DNA of 64,000 bases from Rheinheimera sediminis (lineage in GTDB: Bacteria; Pseudomonadota; Gammaproteobacteria; Enterobacterales; Alteromonadaceae). Below, piece by piece: positions 8,730 through 15,245 of this stretch; position 1 is the stretch's first letter, and each line of letters opens with the position of its first letter. The stretch lies in contig NZ_RZUF01000007.1 of assembly GCF_004005375.1 (NCBI RefSeq), forward strand, positions 107,025 through 171,024, in the 5' to 3' direction. The position numbers and the translations under genes were made by a program. Below the pieces are notes generated by a model, which was given only the letters and a program-made list of their open reading frames with translations, was not told where the DNA came from and ran no database searches.

Positions 8730-10259
8730 ATGTCTGAGACATCCGTATTATGTGATATAGGGTTCGTCGGCGCAGGTGTGATGGGGAAAAACCTCATTTT
8801 GAATCTGGCTGATCACGGTTATCGGGTTGCCGCTTTTGATTTAGACCATAAAAAACTGGAAGCTGTTATAGCCCAGGACAAGGCCGAAAGAGGCGATAAA
8901 CCGGCCAGGGTGATCAGCTGCAGTTCTTATACCGAACTGCTGTCGCGTTTATCTTCTCCTCACTTAGTTATTTTATCTGTGCCAGCAGGCAAAGCTGTGG
9001 ATGATGTCTGTTTAAAACTCATTGATGCAGGTATTCAGGCGGACGATATCATTGTCGATACGGGCAACAGTCTGTGGACTGATACAGTGCGTCGTGAAAA
9101 ACATTACGAAGGTAAATTTATTTTCTTCAGCACAGCAGTTTCAGGTGGCGAAGTCGGTGCCCGTTTTGGTCCTTCTCTGATGCCAAGTGGTGATCCGTAC
9201 GCCTGGACTCGGATTGAACCCATCTGGCGAGCTATCGCCGCTAAAGTAGATCCTGCAACAGGTCGTCCGCTTGAGCGCCATGAACCAGGCAATCCTGTCA
9301 CTGAAGGCGAAGCTTGTGCCACCTATATAGGGCCGGGTGGCTCAGGGCATTACGTTAAGATGGTACATAACGGCATTGAATACGCTGACATGCAGCTGAT
9401 TTGTGAAGTCTACCAGGTGATGCGAGATGCGCTGGGCATGAGTGCAGAACAAGTGTCAGCAGTGTTTAAAGAGTGGAATCAGGGCATTTTGAATAGCTAC
9501 CTGATGGAAATCAGTGCCGAAGTACTGGCGACAAAAGACTCTGAAACTGGCTTACCTCTGGTGGATGTCATTCTCGACAAAGCAGGTCAGAAAGGTACTG
9601 GTCTGTGGACCGCTGTAAGTAGTCTTGAATTAGGTTGCCCGGCACCTACCATTAGTGAAGCTGTATTTGCCCGCTCAATATCGACTTTAAAAGATCAACG
9701 TGTGCTTGCTTCCACTTTACTGGCAGGACCAGTACGTGAGCATTGCACCAGTCAAAGCGCTGAGCTGATGATTAAACAGCTGCATGACGCGCTCTACTGC
9801 GCCAAGATCTGTGTATATGCACAAGGTTTTGATTTAATGAAAACAGCTGCTGCAGAACATGGTTGGCAGCTTAATTTTGCCGAAATTGCTAAGATCTGGC
9901 GGGCTGGCTGTATTATCCGCGCAGTGTTTTTACAGTCTATTACCGATGCTTACGAGCGCAATGACGATTTACAGAATTTATTGCTGGACCCGTTTTTTGC
10001 AAAACAGATCTCTGTTAATCAGATGAACTGGCGCCGAGCTGTCGCCGAAGCGGCAATGACGGGCATTCCAGTCTCTGCGTTAAGTTCTGCATTAAGTTAT
10101 TACGACTCCTATCGTACCGCAGTATTACCTGCCAATCTGCTGCAAGGACAACGGGATTACTTTGGCGCTCATACCTTTGAGCGCACTGATAAAGCCAAAG
10201 GTAAAACTTTCCATGTGGACTGGAGTCATAACGACAGGCCGATGCAAAAAATAAAGTAA
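8730..10259 (+). CDS. gnd: 6-phosphogluconate dehydrogenase, decarboxylating
   Basis: A 509-residue enzyme that converts 6-phosphogluconate to ribulose 5-phosphate in the oxidative pentose phosphate pathway, reducing NADP. The dinucleotide motif GFVGAGVMGKN is at residues 11-21. The substrate motif SGGEVGARFGPSLMPSGD is near residue 140, and the catalytic lysine lies in GSGHYVKMVHNGIEY near residue 208. The C-terminal LLQGQRDYFGAHTFER is the typical substrate-binding tail. It is about 40 residues longer than E. coli Gnd, with insertions rather than a fusion. AGAAGGA precedes the ATG at a good distance. It appears monocistronic, closed by the hairpin at 10262. Confidence 0.95.
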   Translation: MSETSVLCDIGFVGAGVMGKNLILNLADHGYRVAAFDLDHKKLEAVIAQDKAERGDKPARVISCSSYTELLSRLSSPHLVILSVPAGKAVDDVCLKLIDAGIQADDIIVDTGNSLWTDTVRREKHYEGKFIFFSTAVSGGEVGARFGPSLMPSGDPYAWTRIEPIWRAIAAKVDPATGRPLERHEPGNPVTEGEACATYIGPGGSGHYVKMVHNGIEYADMQLICEVYQVMRDALGMSAEQVSAVFKEWNQGILNSYLMEISAEVLATKDSETGLPLVDVILDKAGQKGTGLWTAVSSLELGCPAPTISEAVFARSISTLKDQRVLASTLLAGPVREHCTSQSAELMIKQLHDALYCAKICVYAQGFDLMKTAAAEHGWQLNFAEIAKIWRAGCIIRAVFLQSITDAYERNDDLQNLLLDPFFAKQISVNQMNWRRAVAEAAMTGIPVSALSSALSYYDSYRTAVLPANLLQGQRDYFGAHTFERTDKAKGKTFHVDWSHNDRPMQKIK

Positions 10260-10261
10260 AT

Positions 10262-10285
10262 AAAAAGCTCCGGAAGGAGCTTTTT
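10262..10285 (+). terminator. Rho-independent terminator of gnd
   Basis: AAAAAGCTCC, a GGAA loop and GGAGCTTTTT form a 10-bp symmetrical hairpin three bases after the gnd stop codon. Confidence 0.88.
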
Positions 10286-10368
10286 ACGTATCTGAGTATA
10301 GCTGTTAGCTAAAAGCTGTGGCAGAGCAGCCACAACGCGGCGATCTGTACTTTGAACCGGAGTAGTTG

Positions 10369-10758
10369 ATGAATAAAACTGAGCAAGAGTGGCGCCAACA
10401 GTTAACTGCAGAGCAGTACAGGGTGACACGACAAAAGGGCACTGAATATCCTTTTAGTGGTACTTTATTGCATAACAAAGATACAGGGTGTTACCACTGT
10501 GTCTGTTGCCAGCAACCTTTGTTTGATTCCGCAGATAAATTTGACTCAGGCTGTGGCTGGCCCTCATTCAGCAAATCGATCGAGGGCCATGTGAAATACG
10601 AACGAGACTTGTCGCATGGTATGAGCCGGGTAGAGATTTTATGTCAGCGTTGCGATGCGCATCTAGGGCATGTCTTTGAGGACGGCCCGGCACCTACCGG
10701 GCAACGTTATTGTGTGAATTCAGTGTCTTTAGTCTTTAATCCAGACGTTGAAATTTAG
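10369..10758 (+). CDS. msrB: Peptide-methionine (R)-S-oxide reductase
   Basis: A 129-residue MsrB that reduces methionine-R-sulfoxide in proteins. It has the four zinc cysteines (CVCCQQ-type pair and CQRCDAH), the GCGWPSF motif, [10 protein letters not shown] and the catalytic Cys in [10 protein letters not shown] choose the ATG at 10369, six bases after GGAG, rather than the in-frame TTG one codon earlier. In E. coli msrB sits beside gapA and yeaC; here both are within 10 kb but no longer adjacent. The 3' end overlaps the convergent DUF2989 gene by 23 bases. Confidence 0.94.
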   Translation: MNKTEQEWRQQLTAEQYRVTRQKGTEYPFSGTLLHNKDTGCYHCVCCQQPLFDSADKFDSGCGWPSFSKSIEGHVKYERDLSHGMSRVEILCQRCDAHLGHVFEDGPAPTGQRYCVNSVSLVFNPDVEI

Positions 10759-11542
10759 GCGGAGTAAAATGTCCAAGTTGCAGCTGAGACAATGTATGCT
10801 CAGCTGTCTCCTTGATCTTTTCATGATCGAGTTTGGCTTGTTCCAGGTAAATTTTTAACTCCTGCAGCTCTACATTAAAGGCACCACTTTGCTGCGCCAG
10901 TAAAGCCCAATGGTAGGAACTTGCATAGTCTTTTTTCTTATAAAACATACTGGTCAAAGACGCATAAATTTCCGGATCAACTTCTGGGTTTGGCGGATAG
11001 AGCGACAGTGCGTTGTGTAAAAGCTGTATACTTTTGTCTCTGTCTTTTTTGCTGTAATAACTGACCAAGGCCATTTGTAGCTCTGGGGTTTCTAACTGAT
11101 TGTTTTGTTCAGCAGTTAAAAAACGTTGTAGATGACTGTCACTTTTGTTTCGCGACCAATGGTAATACAACAGGTGAGGATCATCTGAGCTGATAGTCTC
11201 GTCGCTCAAGCGTTTCATTTCGCGCAGGCTAGTCATGTAGCCTAGCACTCTGGTTGTGGTTTTCTCTTTGAGCTTGATGTGTTCAATCCCTGCGGCTAGT
11301 TCGATGCACTTTGAGTACTTCTCAAAATCGAGTAATAACTGATATTTGTTCTTGTCAGATGGCAGACGCTTTTCCTCAAAGCGTTGCATAATTAAATCGC
11401 GGCGTTGCAGATTACAATGGGAGTCTTCATTTAGGTCAGAACAGAGCCCGGATTCTTTCTCACAGACAGCGCGTAACGTGAGCTCTCCTTCGGAGCATGC
11501 ACTCAGCAGTAGGGTACTTAAGACAAACACTAGATATTTCAT
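10736..11542 (-). CDS. DUF2989-type lipoprotein
   Basis: A predicted lipoprotein of 268 residues. The start is taken at MKYLVFVL (ATG at 11540-11542, preceded by GAAGAG); an upstream in-frame start would add 11 residues in front of a good signal peptide. LLLSAC is a clear lipobox, so the protein should be lipid-anchored, probably in the outer membrane. The rest is soluble and mostly helical, with conserved cysteines soon after the anchor ([15 protein letters not shown]) and a TPR-like helical region around residues 150-240. I recognise it as resembling DUF2989 proteins of Alteromonadales; the function is unknown. It overlaps the msrB 3' end tail to tail. Confidence 0.75.
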   Translation of the reverse strand: MKYLVFVLSTLLLSACSEGELTLRAVCEKESGLCSDLNEDSHCNLQRRDLIMQRFEEKRLPSDKNKYQLLLDFEKYSKCIELAAGIEHIKLKEKTTTRVLGYMTSLREMKRLSDETISSDDPHLLYYHWSRNKSDSHLQRFLTAEQNNQLETPELQMALVSYYSKKDRDKSIQLLHNALSLYPPNPEVDPEIYASLTSMFYKKKDYASSYHWALLAQQSGAFNVELQELKIYLEQAKLDHEKIKETAEHTLSQLQLGHFTPPKFQRLD

Positions 11543-11600
11543 AAAAGTCTCTTCAATTCTCGCTGGCTCCAGCATAACGAAGAATTAAGAAAAAATCTTT

Positions 11601-11639
11601 TTGTAATTGTTGTCGTAGTATTACATGTTCAATTACAAT
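11601..11639. promoter_or_regulatory. Promoter with ATTACA repeats upstream of the second GAPDH
   Basis: TTGTCG (11610-11615) and TACAAT (11634-11639), 18 bases apart, form a plausible promoter. It is embedded in repeated half-sites: TGTAAT at 11602, ATTACA at 11620 and ATTACA at 11632, and the outer pair TTGTAATTG / CAATTACAA is a perfect inverted repeat. The half-sites equal those of the HexR-like box at gapA, but the spacing differs, so the regulator is uncertain. Confidence 0.5.
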
Positions 11640-11707
11640 GCGCCTGCCTCAATGTGGCGATGACCACAGGCACACCTCTGAACCTACAAGACGTAAAAGG
11701 CGAAACC

Positions 11708-13159
11708 ATGACTCTATCACACGAAGAACAATATCAACGCAGCTGGCAGGAGCGTCAGGAATACGCTGAGAACATGCAACCTATTATCGGTCGTTTGTAC
11801 CGTAATAAAGGTATTGAAGTCGTGGTTTATGGCCGTCCTCTGGTCAATGCAACCACTATTGATATTATAAAAGCCCACAAAACTGTAGAACGCTTTGAGC
11901 AACAGAAATTACGTCTACGAGAAAGTTTTCCAGTTTTGGAGGCCATATCTACAATGGAACTTGCGCCGGGGCGCGTCGATATTGGTAAGTTAGCTTTTAG
12001 TTATTTGTATAAAAATGCCGGGGAAGGCCAAACACTGCAGCAGTACCTGGATAATCAGCTTGTTGAAATATTACATCGCGGCGATCAAATTAAGCCTGTA
12101 GACGTCGTATTGTATGGTTTTGGCCGTATAGGTCGTTTATTAGCTCGACTGATGCTGGAGCGTTCAGGTCCCAGCAGCAAGTTACGCTTACGCGCCATAG
12201 TGGTGCGTGGTGGACGTAAAGGCGATTTAGAGAAACGTGCAAGCCTGTTACGCCGCGATTCTATTCATGGTCCATTTAATGGCAGTATCACAGTAGATGA
12301 AGAAAATGTTGGTATTAAGGCCAATGGCACCTTTATTAAAGTAATTTATGCGGATTCACCTGAACTGGTGGATTATACCCAGTACGGTATTCATGATGCG
12401 CTGGTAGTGGATAACACTGGGATTTGGAAAGACGATAAAGAATTGTCTATTCACTTTAAATCCAAAGGCGCGGCCAAAGTATTGTTAACAGCTCCAGCCA
12501 AAGGTGAAGTGCATAACGTGGTTTATGGGGTGAATCACGACATGATCCAGCCTGAAGACCGAATTGTGTCTGCTGCCAGCTGCACAACCAATGCAATCAC
12601 GCCAGTATTAAAAGCTTTGAATGACGAATATGGGATTAAAAATGGTCACGTTGAAACTGTTCATTCATATACCAACGATCAGAATTTGATCGACAATTAT
12701 CACAAAGCTGAACGTCGTGGTCGTGCTGCACCGCTTAATATGGTGATTACTTCAACTGGTGCTGCCAGTGCAGTTGCTAAGGCGTTGCCTGAACTCAAAG
12801 GCAAGCTGACAGGTAATGCGATTCGGGTGCCTACGCCTAACGTATCTATGGCGATTTTATCGTTAAACCTGAATAAAGAAACTAACCGCGATGAGCTGAA
12901 CAATTATCTGCAAAAAGTAGCTTTGTTTTCAGAACTGCAGGATCAGATTGATTTCACCAGTTCGACTGAAATTGTGTCCAGTGATTTAGTAGGCTCACGT
13001 TACGCCGGTGTGATTGATTCGCAGGCTACCATTGTCCAGGACGACCGCTGTGTGCTCTACGTGTGGTACGACAACGAGTTTGGTTACAGCACTCAGGTGA
13101 TTCGTGTCATGAATGAAATGGCTGGAATTAAATACCCCACTTTACCAGTACACAAGTAA
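11708..13159 (+). CDS. gap: Glyceraldehyde-3-phosphate dehydrogenase with long N-terminal extension
   Basis: About 483 residues. Residues 1-130 form a helical extension with no recognised catalytic motif. The GAPDH fold follows, with DVVLYGFGRIGR near residue 132, the catalytic Cys292 in AASCTTNA, the HSYTNDQ histidine and WYDNEFGYS near the end. This long GAPDH class occurs in Pseudomonas, Vibrio and Alteromonadales next to a normal GapA. I take the ATG at 11708 (after AAGGCG) because the family is about 480-490 residues; a GTG at 11654 would add 18 residues without a good ribosome binding site. The Asp of NAD-specific GapA is replaced by VRGG in the cofactor loop, which could mean NADP or dual use; this is inference. 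It may serve the gluconeogenic direction. Confidence 0.9.
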   Translation: MTLSHEEQYQRSWQERQEYAENMQPIIGRLYRNKGIEVVVYGRPLVNATTIDIIKAHKTVERFEQQKLRLRESFPVLEAISTMELAPGRVDIGKLAFSYLYKNAGEGQTLQQYLDNQLVEILHRGDQIKPVDVVLYGFGRIGRLLARLMLERSGPSSKLRLRAIVVRGGRKGDLEKRASLLRRDSIHGPFNGSITVDEENVGIKANGTFIKVIYADSPELVDYTQYGIHDALVVDNTGIWKDDKELSIHFKSKGAAKVLLTAPAKGEVHNVVYGVNHDMIQPEDRIVSAASCTTNAITPVLKALNDEYGIKNGHVETVHSYTNDQNLIDNYHKAERRGRAAPLNMVITSTGAASAVAKALPELKGKLTGNAIRVPTPNVSMAILSLNLNKETNRDELNNYLQKVALFSELQDQIDFTSSTEIVSSDLVGSRYAGVIDSQATIVQDDRCVLYVWYDNEFGYSTQVIRVMNEMAGIKYPTLPVHK

Positions 13160-13171
13160 AAAACCTCTATG

Positions 13172-13197
13172 AACAGGCCGCCTAAAGGCGGCCTGTT
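13172..13197 (+). terminator. GC-rich terminator hairpin after gap
   Basis: AACAGGCCGCC, loop TAAA, GGCGGCCTGTT: an 11-bp perfect stem 12 bases past the stop. The trailing T-tract is poor (CTGCTTC), so termination efficiency is uncertain. Confidence 0.65.
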
Positions 13198-13410
13198 CTG
13201 CTTCAGCTTCAGATCCCTCTATACCTAACCTGCCTAAATGCTATTGAATTGCAACGAAATAGCTTTGTTCAGCAGCAGTGCTCAATCAGTAAGACAAATG
13301 CAAGGAGTGAAGAACGCTGTGGCTTCAAGTACGAAAGCTATGGTGTTATCATGCCAGACCGTTAAGACTGCCCAAAGGCAGCATCTGTGGCCTAACCAAG
13401 TGGATATATT
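13198..13410. other. Intergenic stretch, no feature recognised
   Basis: About 210 bases between the gap terminator hairpin and the carboxypeptidase start. I find no RNA gene, repeat or convincing promoter. Only a weak AGTGGA lies before the ATG at 13411. Confidence 0.5.
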
Positions 13411-14538
13411 ATGAAAATTACCTGTAACTTTGACAGCGGTAATATTGACGTGATCAAAGCTGAACATCCAAACGATATTCAGCTGGCGATCCGTAAAGAT
13501 CACAACTCTGATTTCTACCAATGGTTCCACTTCCGTTTATATTCTCAAAGTGCTGAACCTCATACCATCCGTATAGTTAATGCGAAAGATTCTGCCTACC
13601 CGGATGGGTGGAAGAGTTATCAGGCCGTTGCGTCTTATGACCGGGAAAACTGGTTCAGAGTCGAAACTCAACTGGTAAACGACGAGCTGGTGATCACTCA
13701 TTATCCTGAAGCTGAATCAGTCTATTTTGCTTATTTTGCGCCTTACAGTTACGAACGTCATATGGACTTACTGCATTCAGCACAAAGTTCTGGTTTAGCG
13801 CAAATTGTTGAATTGGGCGAAACTCTCGATGGCCGTGATATGAGCCTGCTGGTTGTCGGAGAGCCTGCCGACGGCAAGAAAAAAATCTGGATCACAGCAC
13901 GCCAACACCCAGGTGAATCGATGGCCGAATGGTTTGTTGAAGGCTTATTAGACAGACTGCTGGACGAAGAGGATGGCGTCTCCCGTACTTTGTTAGAAAA
14001 AGCTGTGTTTTATATAGTGCCAAATATGAACCCTGATGGCAGCGTCAGGGGGCATTTGCGTACCAACGCTGCTGGTGTGAATTTAAACCGTGAATGGCAG
14101 ACGCCAAGCATGGAGCAAAGCCCAGAAGTATATTTAGTTCGACAACAGATGTTGGAGACTGGCGTTGACTTGTTTCTGGACGTGCACGGTGATGAAAACT
14201 TACCATACAACTTTGTTGCAGGCGCCGAAGGTGTGCCCTCGTACAGTGCAAAAATGCAGCAACTGGAGGGCGTGTTCAAAAATGCCTTGTTGCTTGTGAC
14301 TCCTGAATTTCAGACTGAATTTGGCTACGAACTGGACGAACCAGGCAAGGCGAATCTGACGATTGCATCCACTTGGGTTGCCGAACAATTCAAATGCTTG
14401 TCATACACACTGGAAATGCCGTTTAAAGACAATGCTAATTTACCGGACTTGGCTTATGGCTGGTCTGATGTTCGGTCGATGAAACTGGGGCAGGACAGCT
14501 TAGTTGCTGTGCTGGCTGTGGTTGATCAGTTGGGTTAA
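13411..14538 (+). CDS. M14 family zinc carboxypeptidase, cytosolic (Nna1/CCP-like)
   Basis: A 375-residue protein with no signal peptide. An N-terminal beta-sandwich-like domain (residues 1-120) precedes the carboxypeptidase domain. Zinc ligands are His166 and Glu169 in RQHPGESM and His259 in DVHGDE. Substrate carboxylate binding is suggested by NPDGSVRGHLRTNAAGVNLNREW (split motif around 207-229), and the general base is Glu335 in YTLEMPFKD. This arrangement is that of the M14D cytosolic carboxypeptidases, whose eukaryotic members remove C-terminal glutamates from tubulin and other proteins; bacterial substrates are largely unknown. It stands alone between two hairpins. Family assignment is strong; the substrate is not. 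Confidence 0.88.
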   Translation: MKITCNFDSGNIDVIKAEHPNDIQLAIRKDHNSDFYQWFHFRLYSQSAEPHTIRIVNAKDSAYPDGWKSYQAVASYDRENWFRVETQLVNDELVITHYPEAESVYFAYFAPYSYERHMDLLHSAQSSGLAQIVELGETLDGRDMSLLVVGEPADGKKKIWITARQHPGESMAEWFVEGLLDRLLDEEDGVSRTLLEKAVFYIVPNMNPDGSVRGHLRTNAAGVNLNREWQTPSMEQSPEVYLVRQQMLETGVDLFLDVHGDENLPYNFVAGAEGVPSYSAKMQQLEGVFKNALLLVTPEFQTEFGYELDEPGKANLTIASTWVAEQFKCLSYTLEMPFKDNANLPDLAYGWSDVRSMKLGQDSLVAVLAVVDQLG

Positions 14539-14560
14539 ATCCTCCGTATCTTTACATGGT

Positions 14561-14584
14561 GCAGGCCAGCTGAAGCTGGCTTGC
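14561..14584 (+). terminator. Hairpin after the carboxypeptidase gene
   Basis: GCAGGCCAGC, loop TGAA, GCTGGCTTGC: ten pairs including one G-T. There is no T-run after it and its right arm touches the next promoter, so it may be a weak terminator. Confidence 0.45.
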
Positions 14585-14608
14585 AAACTAGTTCTTTTGC
14601 TTTATAGT
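14581..14608 (+). promoter_or_regulatory. Promoter for the zinc-ribbon/yeaC/DUF349 operon
   Basis: TTGCAA (14581-14586) and TATAGT (14603-14608) are 16 bases apart, followed by GCGCC. It would drive the three closely packed genes that follow. Confidence 0.6.
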
Positions 14609-14635
14609 GCGCCATAACTTTTAGAGGGTTTTCCT

Positions 14636-14962
14636 ATGGCAATTATTTCCTGCCCACGTTGTGCTAAAAAGATTTCAGACAAGAGCCAAAGCTGTCAGCA
14701 TTGTCAATTGGATATGACAGGCATGTCAGCAGAAAGAAAACATCATTTAGCTATAGAGGCCAGAGATAAGAAAACGCAAGGTGCGTTAAACCAGTCCATG
14801 CTGGCATTGATACTGTTTTTGGCAGGCTTCTGTTTTTTGTATTTTTGGGCTCTGGAACCGGATGGGTATGAGGCTATTGTTTCTAAAGGCATGATAGCGC
14901 TGGGTTTCCTTTGGTATATTTATGCCAGGGCTCGTTTGATTTACTTAAAGCGAAAAAACTAA
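14636..14962 (+). CDS. Zinc-ribbon membrane protein
   Basis: 108 residues. The N-terminus holds two CxxC pairs (CPRCAKK and CQHCQLD, residues 7-25) forming a zinc ribbon. Two hydrophobic segments follow, around residues 58-78 and 84-101, and the tail is basic (LKRKN). It is therefore a small inner-membrane protein with a cytoplasmic zinc-binding head. AGAGGG precedes the ATG. The stop is one base before yeaC, and the three genes through the DUF349 gene look like one operon. I do not recognise a specific function. Confidence 0.75.
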   Translation: MAIISCPRCAKKISDKSQSCQHCQLDMTGMSAERKHHLAIEARDKKTQGALNQSMLALILFLAGFCFLYFWALEPDGYEAIVSKGMIALGFLWYIYARARLIYLKRKN

Positions 14963-14963
14963 T

Positions 14964-15245
14964 ATGGATTTCAAAGCTCTAGTTCTTGCAATGTCACCAG
15001 AAACTTATCAGTCCCTGCTAGACACTGTTGCCACAGGCCGCTGGGCTGATGGCGTAGTCTTGTCAGAAACGCAAAAGTCTCACACCCAGCAATTGGTGAT
15101 GGCTTATCAGGCTTACGTTCTTAAATCCACCGAACCTTATACCATAGGGGCTGATGGTCAAATGGTGGTTAAATCCAAAGCTGAAATGAAAAAACAATTC
15201 CCTCAGGACTCTTCAATAGCAAGGTTTGCGCATGATGATCTTTAA
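14964..15245 (+). CDS. yeaC: YeaC family protein (DUF1315)
   Basis: 93 residues resembling E. coli YeaC: MSPETYQSLLDTVATGRWADGV and the later IGADGQMVVKSKAEMKKQF correspond closely to the remembered YeaC sequence. Function is unknown. In E. coli yeaC neighbours msrB and gapA; here it is about 4 kb from msrB. The 3' end overlaps the start of the DUF349 gene, suggesting coupled translation. Confidence 0.88.
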   Translation: MDFKALVLAMSPETYQSLLDTVATGRWADGVVLSETQKSHTQQLVMAYQAYVLKSTEPYTIGADGQMVVKSKAEMKKQFPQDSSIARFAHDDL

